Positions 26,048-35,815 of a stretch of 64,000 nt of DNA are shown one piece after another. A program made the position numbers and the translations under genes. Positions within the stretch are counted from its first letter, which is position 1, and each line of letters begins with the position of its first letter. The stretch is from Sphingobacteriaceae bacterium. Lineage in GTDB: Bacteria > Bacteroidota > Bacteroidia > Sphingobacteriales > Sphingobacteriaceae. Location of the stretch: contig CANGZD010000001.1 of assembly GCA_947458875.1 (NCBI GenBank), positions 161,498 through 225,497 on the forward strand, read 5' to 3'. The notes under the pieces are model-generated. The model saw only the letters and a list, made by a program, of their open reading frames with translations. It was not told where the DNA came from and did not search any database.

Positions 26048-27376
26048 ATGGACGGATTGATTATGGCAGGTCAACTGCTATTGGGATTATCGATATTAGT
26101 GATTTTACACGAATTAGGCCACTTTTGGGCCGCCAGGGCCTTTGGCATCAAGGTGGAAAAATTTTATTTATTTTTTGATGCCTGGGGTTTCAAACTATTC
26201 CATTTCAATTACAAAGGTTGCGAATATGGCATTGGCTGGCTGCCTTTAGGAGGTTACGTAAAAATCGCCGGAATGATTGATGAATCCATGGATACCGAAC
26301 AAATGGCTGGACCGCCGCAAGCTTGGGAATTTCGTTCTAAGCCGGCTTGGCAGCGACTAATTGTCATGCTTGGAGGGGTTACGGTAAACATCATTCTGGG
26401 TATTTTTATTTTTTGGATGCTCACCTTTAAATATGGCGAAACTTACATTCCGAATGATAAATTGCCCTATGGTATCGCACCAGGAACCGTAGGCAAAACC
26501 ATTGGCCTGGAGGCGGGCGACAGGATTCTCGCCGTTAATGGTCAATCTGTAGAACGATTCGAAGAGTTAAGTAGCTCAAAAGTATTGCTGGGCAATAGCC
26601 AGTTAAGTGTTTTAAGAAATGGAGCGCAAAAAGAGATCGTGGTGCCGGGAAATATCCTTGATCAAGTGGCCGACGAAGGCATCGCTCAATTCATCCAGCC
26701 TAGGATTAAATTAGGCGAAATTAAAGAATTGGTCGCCGAGGGCCCTGCTGAAAAGGCCGGATTAAAGGTCAAAGATCAGATTGTAAGCATTAATTCTTCA
26801 CCATTAACTTATTTCGATCAACTACAAGATCAATTAAAAACCTCTAAAAATAAAGAAGTCAAACTCGGGGTTTTACGTGGTTCCGATACCCTTTCACTTC
26901 CTGCAAAAGTAAATGCAGAGGGGGCTTTGGGTTTCTTTATCAATCCAGTAGTTGACATCCCTACCGAAACAAAAAATTATAATTTGGTAGCCGCACTTCC
27001 TATTGGAGCTTCCAAAGCTTGGGGTTCATTCATGGACAATGCCAAAGGAATAGCCAAAGTGGTTACTGGTGAAGTAAAGGCGAATAAAGCTTTCACCGGT
27101 CCGATCGGAATTGCTACCATGTTCGGCAGTACGGTTAACTGGATTAAATTCTGGAGTCTGGTAGGTTTATTGTCAATGGCGCTTGCCCTCATGAATTTAT
27201 TGCCGATACCGGCGCTGGATGGTGGCCACGCAGTTTTTCTGCTAATTGAAATGATCAAAGGGAAACCTTTGAGCGATCGCTTTATGGAAAAGGCACAAAT
27301 GGTTGGCTTTTTCATCCTGATGGCGCTCATGGTTTTTGTTTTTGGCAACGACATCTTTAAACATTTTATCAAGTAA
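26048..27376 (+). CDS. rseP: RseP-type M50 site-2 protease
   Basis: Intramembrane zinc protease that cleaves anti-sigma factors and signal peptide remnants. The 442-residue protein has HELGH in the first helix (residues 21-25), PDZ-like domains in the middle (EGPAEKAGLKVKDQIVSIN near 240), and the third metal ligand in NLLPIPALDGGH near 390. Four transmembrane segments are visible. It lies between dxr and hscB. Confidence 0.95.
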   Translation: MDGLIMAGQLLLGLSILVILHELGHFWAARAFGIKVEKFYLFFDAWGFKLFHFNYKGCEYGIGWLPLGGYVKIAGMIDESMDTEQMAGPPQAWEFRSKPAWQRLIVMLGGVTVNIILGIFIFWMLTFKYGETYIPNDKLPYGIAPGTVGKTIGLEAGDRILAVNGQSVERFEELSSSKVLLGNSQLSVLRNGAQKEIVVPGNILDQVADEGIAQFIQPRIKLGEIKELVAEGPAEKAGLKVKDQIVSINSSPLTYFDQLQDQLKTSKNKEVKLGVLRGSDTLSLPAKVNAEGALGFFINPVVDIPTETKNYNLVAALPIGASKAWGSFMDNAKGIAKVVTGEVKANKAFTGPIGIATMFGSTVNWIKFWSLVGLLSMALALMNLLPIPALDGGHAVFLLIEMIKGKPLSDRFMEKAQMVGFFILMALMVFVFGNDIFKHFIK

Positions 27377-27382
27377 TTCGAT

Positions 27383-27913
27383 ATGAATTATTTTGAGCTT
27401 TATGAACTGCCACTTTCTTTTCGGCTGGATGAAGCCGTTCTTAAACGTAAATTTTACGAACTGAGTAAAAAGTATCATCCCGATTTTTACATCAACGAAT
27501 CGGATGAAAAGCAGCAGGAAATATTGGAACTTTCCACATTGAATAATAAAGCCTTTCAGGTTTTGTCCCATCCGCTAAAACGAATGGAATACGTACTTCA
27601 GCTAAAAGGCGTGATGGCCGAAGAGGAGCAATACCAATTGCCTCAGGATTTTTTAATGGAAATGATGGAGGTGAATGAAGCCCTGATGGAAATGGAATTT
27701 GAATCAGATCCTATCAATTTAGAGCGTATTACTGCGCAGGTTGATGATATGGAACGAGGGCTATCTGATGAATTGGAACAGTATACCCAGCGTTTTGATT
27801 CGCTAAATACGGAAGAAGAGCAGAATTTATTGCTCAAAATCAAGGACATTTGGTACCGCCAAAAATATTTGTTGCGAATACGGGAGAGTTTAAATAGATT
27901 TGCAACCCGCTAA
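27383..27913 (+). CDS. hscB: Fe-S co-chaperone HscB
   Basis: A 176-residue J-domain protein that brings IscU to its Hsp70 partner. The J domain is N-terminal with HPD in KKYHPDFYINE (residues 33-35) and the C-terminal helical domain is typical of HscB (VLSHPLKRMEYVLQLKG, then acidic helices). It lies far from fdx-iscX in this window, and no hscA or iscU is beside it. The promoter of tRNA-Leu is embedded in its last codons. Confidence 0.92.
   Translation: MNYFELYELPLSFRLDEAVLKRKFYELSKKYHPDFYINESDEKQQEILELSTLNNKAFQVLSHPLKRMEYVLQLKGVMAEEEQYQLPQDFLMEMMEVNEALMEMEFESDPINLERITAQVDDMERGLSDELEQYTQRFDSLNTEEEQNLLLKIKDIWYRQKYLLRIRESLNRFATR
27868..27902 (+). promoter_or_regulatory. Promoter of tRNA-Leu(CAA), inside hscB
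   Basis: TTTGTTG (27868-27874) and, 20 bases later, TAGATTTG (27895-27902) form a full Bacteroidota promoter. The predicted start lies about 12 bases before the tRNA. Confidence 0.7.
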
Positions 27914-27919
27914 GGCGAT

Positions 27920-27999
27920 GCCCAGGTGGCGGAATTGGTAGACGCGTCGGTCTCAAACACCGATGGGAAACCGTGCCGGTTCGACTCCGGCCCTGGGTA
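27920..27999 (+). tRNA. tRNA-Leu (anticodon CAA)
   Basis: Cloverleaf with acceptor GCCCAGG / CCTGGGT (terminal G-T), D-arm GCGGAATTGGTAGACGC, anticodon stem TCGGT / ACCGA with loop CTCAAAC (CAA), a long class II variable arm (TGGGAAACCG) and T-arm GCCGG TTCGACT CCGGC. Discriminator is A; CCA is not encoded. It reads UUG codons. Confidence 0.95.
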
Positions 28000-28009
28000 C
28001 AACATTAAA

Positions 28010-28042
28010 ATGCCATCCGATTATTGGGTGGCATTTTTTTTT
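28010..28042 (+). terminator. Terminator after tRNA-Leu(CAA)
   Basis: Stem ATGCCATCC / GGGTGGCAT with one G-T pair, followed by nine T. Confidence 0.88.
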
Positions 28043-28206
28043 CAGAAAACCACTATTCCTTGTAGGTGAAAATTTTTGGTACAATCTTTTACAAAATCAG
28101 GAACAAGGATTTATTACATCTTGAAATTTATAATGGTATTTTTATCTGATTGTCAAGTATGAAACGGATTTTCCTAATGCCTTAAATTATCAATGAATTA
28201 TAATTT

Positions 28207-29361
28207 ATGAGTTATTTTCTTGCTGGATTTTACTTCAGTTTGTTTTCCATTGGTATGATGATCGGGTTAGTCCTGGTATTTAAAAACAGACAAAACTTGT
28301 CCTACACTTTTTTCGGAGTCTACAATTTAATATCCGCTTGGGGGTACTTAATATCCTTCTTGCTGTTTAGCGGACTTATTGTTCAATACCCTCACATTTT
28401 CCGAACTGCAGCTCCTTTTCACTACATGTGGGGGCCACTGTGTTACTTGTTTATCAGGGGGTTACTTAATTCCGATAATCGGTTTTACAAAACAGATATC
28501 CTGCATTTCATTCCATTCCTCCTACATTTTATTGAATTAATCCCCTTTTATCTTAGTTCGACAGAATCGAAAGTTGCTATGTTAAAAGGGATGCTTGCAG
28601 AAGGTAATCGATTTGGCGTTTATGAGGGTTTGCTTACTTCATATTGGCATGGTTTTCTTAAGTTTTTACTCATGTTGATTTACAACATTCTGCAGTGGAA
28701 ACTATTGATCAATTTCAATAAGACAAAAAACAAGCAATTTAAAAATGCCAACAAAATTATTATTCATTGGGTAATTTTTTTCAATACTATCAGTCTGGTC
28801 ATGATTTTTATAGTGCAATACCATAGAATTTTTTTGTCGAATGGAGGCTCATCTTCTGTGAGTATAGCCGATGCTGCATTCTATGTCTACTACATCGCTA
28901 CCTGGTATTATTTGTTGTATAAACCAGATTTATTGAACGGAATTAAGTTGATTCGTGTTGTACCAGAAAAGCAAGAGGTTGTGGTAAAAAGTAACCTCCA
29001 GAGAACCCGGAAAAACATGGAGTATGAGGAAATCATACGAAAACTCGAAACTCACATGCAGGTAAATCAACCATTCTTAAAAGATGATTTGAATGTAGCG
29101 ATGGTTTCTGCTCAGATTTATGCCTCTGATCTTAAGATTTCTAAAGCGATTAAATACAAATTCGATATCAATTTTCCGGAGTACATCAACCAGTATCGTA
29201 TTGCCTATATAGAAGAGAACATAAAATCTAATCCGGAATGGAAATCTTACACCGTTGAGGGTATGGCCTTTAGTGCCGGTTTTAATTCAAGAAATGCATT
29301 CTATACTGCTTTTCGAAAAATTAAAGGCTCCACACCCAGCAGTTATTTTAAATCAACCTAA
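28207..29361 (+). CDS. AraC-type regulator with membrane-embedded N-domain
   Basis: A 384-residue protein with about seven transmembrane helices in residues 1-245 and a C-terminal AraC helix-turn-helix domain (from about 285; second HTH VEGMAFSAGFNSRNAFYTAFRKIKG, ending TPSSYF). Such membrane-bound AraC proteins in Bacteroidota probably sense a membrane or extracellular signal. It is a single gene between a tRNA unit and a nitroreductase gene, which may be a target. The signal is unknown. Confidence 0.88.
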   Translation: MSYFLAGFYFSLFSIGMMIGLVLVFKNRQNLSYTFFGVYNLISAWGYLISFLLFSGLIVQYPHIFRTAAPFHYMWGPLCYLFIRGLLNSDNRFYKTDILHFIPFLLHFIELIPFYLSSTESKVAMLKGMLAEGNRFGVYEGLLTSYWHGFLKFLLMLIYNILQWKLLINFNKTKNKQFKNANKIIIHWVIFFNTISLVMIFIVQYHRIFLSNGGSSSVSIADAAFYVYYIATWYYLLYKPDLLNGIKLIRVVPEKQEVVVKSNLQRTRKNMEYEEIIRKLETHMQVNQPFLKDDLNVAMVSAQIYASDLKISKAIKYKFDINFPEYINQYRIAYIEENIKSNPEWKSYTVEGMAFSAGFNSRNAFYTAFRKIKGSTPSSYFKST

Positions 29362-29431
29362 AACAATTTATTATTGCTTTTCTTACTTATAAGATGACAC
29401 TCTAATTATAGGTGTTTAAACATCTATTTTA

Positions 29432-29439
29432 TATTTTTG
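29432..29439 (+). promoter_or_regulatory. Candidate -7 box of the nitroreductase gene
   Basis: TATTTTTG fits TAnnTTTG, 21 bases before the ATG. The -33 is weak, which would fit an activated promoter. Confidence 0.4.
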
Positions 29440-29460
29440 TGTTCATAAACTCAGAAAAAT

Positions 29461-30093
29461 ATGTCGAATTATATTGAAAAACTGAACTGGCGTTATGCAA
29501 CTAAACGTATGAACAATACACCTGTTGCCGAAGATAAATTGAACCGTATTGTAGAGGCCATTCAACTGGCCCCGACTTCTTTAGGTCTTCAGCCATTTAA
29601 ACTATTGGTGATTAAAGATGCAGCAACACGAGCTAAAATGGCACCTGCCATCTACAATCAACCACAGATTACTGAAGGTGCTGCTGTGTTAGTATTTGCA
29701 GTTTGGGAGAATGCCGGGTTGAAAGAGGTAGATGCTTACATCAACCAAATTGCTGCTGAGCGCAATATGCCGCTGGAGGCTTTGGCAGATTTTAAAGGAA
29801 TGATTGTAGGCGCCATTGATGGGAAATCTCCGGCTGAATTACAGTTATGGTTTGCTAAACAAGCTTACATTGCCTTAGGTTTTGGATTGGTTGCAGCTGC
29901 CCTCGAAGGGGTAGATTCTACTCCAATGGAAGGTTTTGATCCTGCCGCTTTAGACCAGGCATTGGCTTTAAATGAAAAAGGTTTAAAAAGTGCGGTGGTA
30001 TTGGCAGTGGGTAACAGAGATGAGGCAAACGATTACCTGGTGAATGCCAAAAAAGTAAGGCGCCCTCAATCAGAATTCGTAGAGGTTATTTAA
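29461..30093 (+). CDS. Nitroreductase-family NAD(P)H oxidoreductase
   Basis: A 210-residue flavoprotein of the NfsB/YdgI nitroreductase group. FMN-binding features are the N-terminal RYATKRM (residues 12-18), PTSLGLQPFKLLVI near 38, and the C-terminal AVGNRDEAND plus K-basic KVRRPQSEF. It likely reduces quinones or nitro compounds using NAD(P)H. It has its own promoter candidate and a terminator downstream, so it is monocistronic. Confidence 0.92.
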   Translation: MSNYIEKLNWRYATKRMNNTPVAEDKLNRIVEAIQLAPTSLGLQPFKLLVIKDAATRAKMAPAIYNQPQITEGAAVLVFAVWENAGLKEVDAYINQIAAERNMPLEALADFKGMIVGAIDGKSPAELQLWFAKQAYIALGFGLVAAALEGVDSTPMEGFDPAALDQALALNEKGLKSAVVLAVGNRDEANDYLVNAKKVRRPQSEFVEVI

Positions 30094-30111
30094 TTGATAT
30101 TCGTTAAATGA

Positions 30112-30142
30112 TAGTCCTCAGCAATTCACTGGGGACTTTTTC
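30112..30142 (+). terminator. Terminator after the nitroreductase gene
   Basis: AGTCCTCAG / CTGGGGACT stem (one G-T pair) followed by TTTTT. Confidence 0.83.
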
Positions 30143-30193
30143 ATTTAATAGGGATATCTTTATCAATCAATTCGTCACACAAAACTATTTCAG

Positions 30194-32254
30194 ATGTATA
30201 AATCCTGCTTGTTTGCGTTACTATTAATTTTCAGTTCAGAGCTCTTTGGCCAACAAATCAACCCTAACAATATTCAAATTGCCCGCGACCAATGGGGGGT
30301 CCCGCATATTTTCGGTAAAACCGATGCAGAGGTAGCCTACGGTTTGGCTTGGGCGCATGCAGAAGATGATTTTGCTACCATTCAAACTTCTTATTTGGCC
30401 GGAAAAGCCATGTTGGGCTTATTGAAGGGCAAAGAAGGAGCCCAGATTGACTATGTGGTACAGTTGCTGAGAGCCAGAGAACTGGTAGATGCTCGTTATG
30501 AGCAGGATATTTCTCCTGAGTTCAAAACTATTTTAGCTGCTTACTGCCAGGGTTTTAATCAATATGCAAAAACGCATAAGAAAGAGGTTTTGGTGCCCGA
30601 ACTCTTTCCGGTAACACCGAAAGACATGCTCGCTTTCTCGGTTTTGCAATTGGCCATCAGTTCTGGAGCAGATCAGGCCCTCAAATCTATTTTTGATGGA
30701 AAAGTTGCCACTTTAGATTTTCTAAAACCTGGAGGTTCTAATGCCTTTGCATTCAATTCAGCTAAAACAGCAGATGGAAGTGTATTTCTAAATATCAATG
30801 CGCATCAACCATTAGAAGGTCCGGTTGCATTTTACGAAGCCCATTTAAATAGCGGAGAAGGCTGGAACGTATTGGGTGCCTTATTTCCGGGTGCTCCTAG
30901 CATTTTACATGGCGTAAACGAAAATTTAGGTTGGGCACATACGGTCAATTATCCGGATAAATTGGATGTCTATCAATTAGAAATCAATCCAGCTAATGCT
31001 AAACAGTACCGTTTTGATGGTGCCTGGGTAGATTTAGAAGAAAAGATGATTCCTTTAAAAATCAAAATCGGAGGTCTGCTGCCAATTCAGGTGAAAAAAG
31101 CGGCCTATTGGAGTAAATATGGTCCGACTGTAGTCAATAAAAAAGGAACATTCAGTATTAGAGCGGGCGCTTTGGATGAAATTAGGGCCTTAGAGCAATG
31201 GTTTCGGATGAATAAAGCCAAAAACTTTACAGAGTTTAAAAAGATCTTGCAAATGGGGGCTATTTCTGGCTACAACCTGGTTTATGCAGATAAGCAGGAT
31301 ACGATCTATTACCTCAGCAATGGAAAATTGCCGATTCGCGACACTGCTTATAACTGGAAGGGCACCCTGCCTGGTAATACTTCCAAAACACTTTGGACTG
31401 CCTATCATCCGCTGAGTGATTTGCCGCAGGTACTCAACCCTGTATCGGGCTATGTGTTCAATACCAACCACTCTCCATTTAATGCTACCTCAGCATCGGA
31501 TAATATAATTGAAAGTAATTATGATAAAACCATGGGTTACGAAACCTGGAATAACAACCGCAGTATTCGTTTCATGGAGCAGGTAGCAGAATTAGACAAA
31601 GTGACTTTCGAAGATTTTAAGAGAATCAAATTTGACCTGCAACTGCCCAAAAAGCTCGCCTTTTTCACCAATACAGACAGTTTATTCTTGTTAGATGAAA
31701 AAAATAACGCTGATATTGCCGATGTGATCCAAATTTTAAAAAATTGGGATAGGAGAGCAGACACGAGCAGCATTGGGGCCAGTATTTTCACGCATACTTA
31801 CTACAGCCTGGAGAAGAAGCTCAAACAAATGGGCATCACTTACGGTATTTTAACTTCGGCTACCGCCAAAAAGACCTTACTTGAAACTAAAAATTACTTT
31901 AATAAATATTACAGCTCGGTGAATGTGCCGTACGGTAAGTATCAGCGATTGGTTAGAGGAGATAAAAGTTTGGCAGTTGCCGGTATGCCCGATGTATTGG
32001 CCGCCATGCATGCAGAGCCCTATAAAAATGGCCAAATAAAAGCTAAACAGGGCGATGCATACATCGCTTTGGTGCGCTTTACTAAAGATGGTCCCGAAAT
32101 TGAAAGCATCAACGCCTATGGTGCTTCCGCCAATCCTAAAAGTCCGCATTATACCGATCAAATGGATCTTTTTGTGAAACAGCAAACCAAAAAAATGACG
32201 TTAAACAAGGCAGAAGTTTTACAACAGGCCAAACGGGTTTACCATCCACAATAG
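30194..32254 (+). CDS. Penicillin-acylase-family (S45) Ntn hydrolase
   Basis: A 686-residue exported protein. A signal peptide (MYKSCLFALLLIFSSELFG, then Q) is followed by the alpha-subunit region (VPHIFGKTDAEVAYGLAWAHAEDDF), and the self-cleavage site GG/SNAFAF places the new N-terminal nucleophile at Ser182. The beta-subunit shows VLGALFPGAPSILHGVNENLGWAHTVN. Family members hydrolyse beta-lactam side chains or acyl-homoserine lactones (PvdQ, QuiP); the closest role here cannot be decided. The maturation spacer is short. Confidence 0.9.
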   Translation: MYKSCLFALLLIFSSELFGQQINPNNIQIARDQWGVPHIFGKTDAEVAYGLAWAHAEDDFATIQTSYLAGKAMLGLLKGKEGAQIDYVVQLLRARELVDARYEQDISPEFKTILAAYCQGFNQYAKTHKKEVLVPELFPVTPKDMLAFSVLQLAISSGADQALKSIFDGKVATLDFLKPGGSNAFAFNSAKTADGSVFLNINAHQPLEGPVAFYEAHLNSGEGWNVLGALFPGAPSILHGVNENLGWAHTVNYPDKLDVYQLEINPANAKQYRFDGAWVDLEEKMIPLKIKIGGLLPIQVKKAAYWSKYGPTVVNKKGTFSIRAGALDEIRALEQWFRMNKAKNFTEFKKILQMGAISGYNLVYADKQDTIYYLSNGKLPIRDTAYNWKGTLPGNTSKTLWTAYHPLSDLPQVLNPVSGYVFNTNHSPFNATSASDNIIESNYDKTMGYETWNNNRSIRFMEQVAELDKVTFEDFKRIKFDLQLPKKLAFFTNTDSLFLLDEKNNADIADVIQILKNWDRRADTSSIGASIFTHTYYSLEKKLKQMGITYGILTSATAKKTLLETKNYFNKYYSSVNVPYGKYQRLVRGDKSLAVAGMPDVLAAMHAEPYKNGQIKAKQGDAYIALVRFTKDGPEIESINAYGASANPKSPHYTDQMDLFVKQQTKKMTLNKAEVLQQAKRVYHPQ

Positions 32255-32279
32255 CCGGAGCATATTTTAAGCTTTAATA

Positions 32280-32311
32280 TTTGTTTAAGAGCAGATAAAA
32301 GCTTAGTTTTG
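32280..32311 (+). promoter_or_regulatory. Promoter of tRNA-Leu(UAG)
   Basis: TTTG (32280-32283), 20 bases, TAGTTTTG (32304-32311): the best match to the Bacteroidota consensus in the window. The predicted start lies about 16 bases before the tRNA. Confidence 0.75.
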
Positions 32312-32332
32312 CCCTCCAAATAAATCCTAAAT

Positions 32333-32417
32333 GCGGAAGTGGCGTAATTGGTAGCCGCACCAGACTTAGGATCTGGCGCCGCAAGGCGTGGGGGTTCGAG
32401 TCCCTTCTTCCGCACCA
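32333..32417 (+). tRNA. tRNA-Leu (anticodon UAG)
   Basis: Acceptor GCGGAAG / CTTCCGC, D-arm GGCGTAATTGGTAGCCGC, anticodon stem CCAGA / TCTGG with loop CTTAGGA (TAG), long variable arm (CGCCGCAAGGCG), T-loop TTCGAGT, discriminator A and an encoded CCA end. It reads CUA and related CUN codons. The other tRNA-Leu in the window does not encode CCA. Confidence 0.96.
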
Positions 32418-32418
32418 C

Positions 32419-32450
32419 ATTCCCCACCTTAAACCGTGGGGAATTTTTTT
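32419..32450 (+). terminator. Terminator after tRNA-Leu(UAG)
   Basis: Perfect 9-bp stem ATTCCCCAC / GTGGGGAAT, 8-base loop, then a T-run. It ends 22 bases before the tig ATG. Confidence 0.9.
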
Positions 32451-32471
32451 AAGAAACAAAAGCTGATAAAA

Positions 32472-33821
32472 ATGAATATCACACAGGAAAAAATCGACCA
32501 ACTGAATGCAGTAATTAAGGTACAAATCAAACCTGAAGATTATCAGGCAAGAGTGGAAAAAGCCATCAAAGACCAGGCTAAAAAAGTGAAAATTCCAGGA
32601 TTTCGTCCGGGAATGGTGCCTCCTGCTCATATTAAAAAAATGTATGGTAAAAGTATTTTGGTGGATGAGATCAATAACCTGCTGAGTGATACGGTAAATA
32701 ATTACATCAGCGAAAATAAGATTGAAGTTCTGGGTCAGCCATTGCCGAAATTGGGTGATAACAAAGAATTTAATTGGGATTTTACCGATGAGTTTGAGTT
32801 CAATTATGAATTAGGTCTTGCTCCAGAATTCGAAGTAGCTTTCTCTACAAAAGACAAATTAACGGCTTACACCATTAAAGTAGATAAGGAAACTTTAGCT
32901 TCTCGTATCAAGAACTTACGCAGAAGTTATGGTAAAATGACCAACCCTGAAGTTTCAGCCGACGATGATGTGTTATTTGGCGAATTGAAACAATTGGCTT
33001 CGGATGGTAAAGTGTTCGAAGGCGGTTTCGCCAATGATAAAGCCTCTATCCGCTTAGATCTGGTAACCGATAAGAAAATTCAGAAAAGCCTCATCGGTTT
33101 GAAAAGAGATGATGTGGTAAAGATTGATTTGGATAAAGCATTTGATGGTAATGCAACTGTAATTGCCAAATTGCTCAATATTGAGGAAGAAGATGTAAAA
33201 GGTTTAAAATCTACCTTCGAGTTTACTATTAAAAATGTAAACCGTTTAGAAGAAGCCGACCTCACTCAAGAATTCTTCGATAAATTATTTGGGCAAGATA
33301 CAGTTAAAACTGAGAAAGAGTTCGAAGCCAAAATTACCGAAGAACTGGAGAGCATGATGCAGCAAAACGCTGAACAACGTTTGCAGGCAGACTTGTACAA
33401 TTTTGGTTTAGGTAAAGTGAAATTTAATCTGCCCGATGCATTTTTAAAACGCTGGTTGCAAGCTACCAACGAAAACCTAAGTGCTGAAGAAATCGAAAAA
33501 GACTACGATAATTTTGCTAAGAATTTGAAATGGACTTTGATCGAAAATAAAATAATCAAGGATAATAATATTGAGATTAAATACGAAGACGTATTTCAGG
33601 CAGCAAAAACTCGCTTAGATGCCCAATTCCGCATGTACAGCCCACAACCTTTGCCTGAAGAGCAATTAGCTCAGTATGCCGTTCAGTTTTTACAGGAAAA
33701 GGAAAATGCCAATCGTATTTTCGAAGAGGTGAAAGCTCAAAAGGTGTTTGAATATTTAAAATCAGTGGTTACCTTAGATACAAAGGAAATAGCCTACAAT
33801 AAGTTCTTAGAATTAGCCTAA
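32472..33821 (+). CDS. tig: Trigger factor
   Basis: The ATG at 32472 is chosen because the ORF-track start lies inside a terminator; it gives 449 residues. The ribosome-binding N-domain carries KIPGFRPGMVPPAHIKKMYG, followed by a PPIase-like domain (YGKMTNPEVSADDDVLFGEL) that looks divergent from FKBP at the active site, and the long helical C-domain. It folds nascent chains at the ribosome exit. The downstream clpP-clpX order is the classical tig-clpP-clpX cluster. Confidence 0.95.
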   Translation: MNITQEKIDQLNAVIKVQIKPEDYQARVEKAIKDQAKKVKIPGFRPGMVPPAHIKKMYGKSILVDEINNLLSDTVNNYISENKIEVLGQPLPKLGDNKEFNWDFTDEFEFNYELGLAPEFEVAFSTKDKLTAYTIKVDKETLASRIKNLRRSYGKMTNPEVSADDDVLFGELKQLASDGKVFEGGFANDKASIRLDLVTDKKIQKSLIGLKRDDVVKIDLDKAFDGNATVIAKLLNIEEEDVKGLKSTFEFTIKNVNRLEEADLTQEFFDKLFGQDTVKTEKEFEAKITEELESMMQQNAEQRLQADLYNFGLGKVKFNLPDAFLKRWLQATNENLSAEEIEKDYDNFAKNLKWTLIENKIIKDNNIEIKYEDVFQAAKTRLDAQFRMYSPQPLPEEQLAQYAVQFLQEKENANRIFEEVKAQKVFEYLKSVVTLDTKEIAYNKFLELA

Positions 33822-33831
33822 AAATCAGATC

Positions 33832-34533
33832 ATGAGCATCGATAAAAACGAATTCCGCAAATACGCCGTAAAACACCACCGCATTGGCAGCCAGCACGTG
33901 GATGGTTTCATTGCCCGTGTAGAGCAAAGTGCCATTCCGATGTCGATGACGCCCTATATTATCGAAGAGCGTCAGTTAAATGTGGCTCAAATGGACGTTT
34001 TCTCTCGCTTAATGATGGACCGTATCATTTTCCTGGGCGATGCCATTTACGATAATATTGCCAATATCATTCAGGCGCAGTTGCTTTTCTTGCAGTCGGC
34101 TGATGCCAAGCGTGATATCCAAATTTATATTAATTCTCCGGGTGGCTCAGTATATGCAGGTTTAGGTATTTATGATACCATGCAGTATATCAGTCCAGAT
34201 GTAGCCACTATTTGTACCGGTATGGCCGCTTCGATGGCTGCCGTTTTGTTATGTGCCGGTGCTTCTGGTAAACGTGCTGCTTTGCAACACTCAAGGGTGA
34301 TGATTCACCAGCCTTTGGGTGGCGTGCAAGGCCAGGCTTCAGATATCGAAATTACTGCTCGTGAGATCCTGAAATTGAAAAAAGAATTATACGAAATCAT
34401 TGCCAAGCACTCTGGTGCACCTTACGAGAAAGTACACGATGCTTCTGACCGCGATTACTGGATGATTGCACAAGAAGCTAAAGAGTTTGGTATGATTGAT
34501 GAGGTTTTGGCGGGTACACCAATCAAAAAATAA
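33832..34533 (+). CDS. clpP: ClpP protease subunit
   Basis: A 233-residue serine peptidase forming the ClpXP/ClpAP proteolytic chamber. The catalytic Ser is in [14 protein letters not shown], the His in [15 protein letters not shown] and the Asp about 50 residues later. It has an N-terminal extension of about 35 residues compared with E. coli mature ClpP ([17 protein letters not shown]), possibly a propeptide. Its stop TAA overlaps the clpX ATG by one base. Confidence 0.97.
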   Translation: MSIDKNEFRKYAVKHHRIGSQHVDGFIARVEQSAIPMSMTPYIIEERQLNVAQMDVFSRLMMDRIIFLGDAIYDNIANIIQAQLLFLQSADAKRDIQIYINSPGGSVYAGLGIYDTMQYISPDVATICTGMAASMAAVLLCAGASGKRAALQHSRVMIHQPLGGVQGQASDIEITAREILKLKKELYEIIAKHSGAPYEKVHDASDRDYWMIAQEAKEFGMIDEVLAGTPIKK

Positions 34534-35771
34534 TGGCTAAAAACACCAAAGATATCAAATGTTCCTTCTGCGGATCGGGTAAACAGGATAGCCTCATGTT
34601 AATTGCCGGTCTGGATGCGCACATTTGTGATAAATGTGTGTCACAAGCCAGCCAAATTTTAACAGAAGAACTTAGTTTGCGTAAAAATAAAAATGCGCAA
34701 ACTGCAGCACGTTTACTCAAGCCCATTGAGATCAAGGATCATTTAGATCAATATGTGATTGGTCAGGAGCAGGCAAAAAAGGTATTGTCGGTAGCGGTTT
34801 ATAATCATTACAAACGTCTGAATCAAAAAATAGACAAAGATGAAGTGGAGATTGAAAAATCGAACATCATCATGGTGGGAGAGACGGGAACCGGTAAAAC
34901 ATTATTGGCTAAAACCATCGCCAAGATTCTGAATGTACCTTTCTGTATTTGCGATGCCACTGTTTTAACCGAAGCGGGATATGTGGGCGAGGACGTGGAA
35001 AGTATCTTAACCCGATTATTACAAGCCGCAGATTACGATGTGAGTGCTGCCGAAAGGGGCATTGTTTACATTGACGAAGTAGATAAAATTGCACGAAAAA
35101 GTGACAACCCATCCATTACTCGTGACGTGTCTGGTGAAGGAGTGCAACAAGCGCTATTGAAGATATTAGAGGGGACCATCGTTAACGTACCGCCACAAGG
35201 TGGACGCAAGCATCCCGATCAAAAAATGATCCCGGTCAACACTAATAATATCCTATTTATATGCGGCGGTGCATTCGACGGGATTGAGAAAAAAATCGCC
35301 AAACGTTTACGTACCCAAACCCTGGGCTACAAGGTAGAAAAAGAACAGCAAGAGGTAGATCTCGAAAATCTTTATAAATACATTACTCCGCAGGATCTCA
35401 AATCATTCGGTCTGATTCCAGAACTTATTGGCAGGTTACCAATTGTGACCCATTTGAATCCTTTAGACCGTGCTACCTTAAAGAGCATTTTGAGCGAACC
35501 CAAAAATTCCCTGATCAAACAATATCAAAAATTATTTGAATATGAAGGAATTCACTTGGACTTCGCCCCAGAAGTATTAGATTTTGTGGTAGACAAAGCC
35601 ATGGAGTTTAAACTCGGAGCCCGTGGCCTCCGCTCCATTTGTGAAGCCATCATGATGGATGCCATGTTCGAGATACCTTCTGGTGAACCGATTAATGAAT
35701 TTTTCATCACCTTAAGTTATGCCGAGGAAAAATTTGATAAGTCAGATTTAAAGAAACTAAAAGTTGCCTAA
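34533..35771 (+). CDS. clpX: ClpX unfoldase
   Basis: AAA+ ATPase that unfolds substrates for ClpP. The 412-residue protein has the N-terminal zinc-binding domain (CSFCGSGKQ ... CDKCV), Walker [14 protein letters not shown], Walker [12 protein letters not shown], the pore loop GYVGED, the sensor region and RSICE C-terminal helices. It overlaps clpP by one base (TAATG) and is followed by a strong terminator. Confidence 0.97.
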   Translation: MAKNTKDIKCSFCGSGKQDSLMLIAGLDAHICDKCVSQASQILTEELSLRKNKNAQTAARLLKPIEIKDHLDQYVIGQEQAKKVLSVAVYNHYKRLNQKIDKDEVEIEKSNIIMVGETGTGKTLLAKTIAKILNVPFCICDATVLTEAGYVGEDVESILTRLLQAADYDVSAAERGIVYIDEVDKIARKSDNPSITRDVSGEGVQQALLKILEGTIVNVPPQGGRKHPDQKMIPVNTNNILFICGGAFDGIEKKIAKRLRTQTLGYKVEKEQQEVDLENLYKYITPQDLKSFGLIPELIGRLPIVTHLNPLDRATLKSILSEPKNSLIKQYQKLFEYEGIHLDFAPEVLDFVVDKAMEFKLGARGLRSICEAIMMDAMFEIPSGEPINEFFITLSYAEEKFDKSDLKKLKVA

Positions 35772-35773
35772 TT

Positions 35774-35800
35774 AAAAACCCCGAGCTATCGGGGTTTTTT
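35774..35800 (+). terminator. Terminator after clpX
   Basis: CCCCGA GCTA TCGGGG with flanking A-run and six T; closes the tig-clpP-clpX unit. Confidence 0.9.
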
Positions 35801-35815
35801 GTAATACAATAAGAT

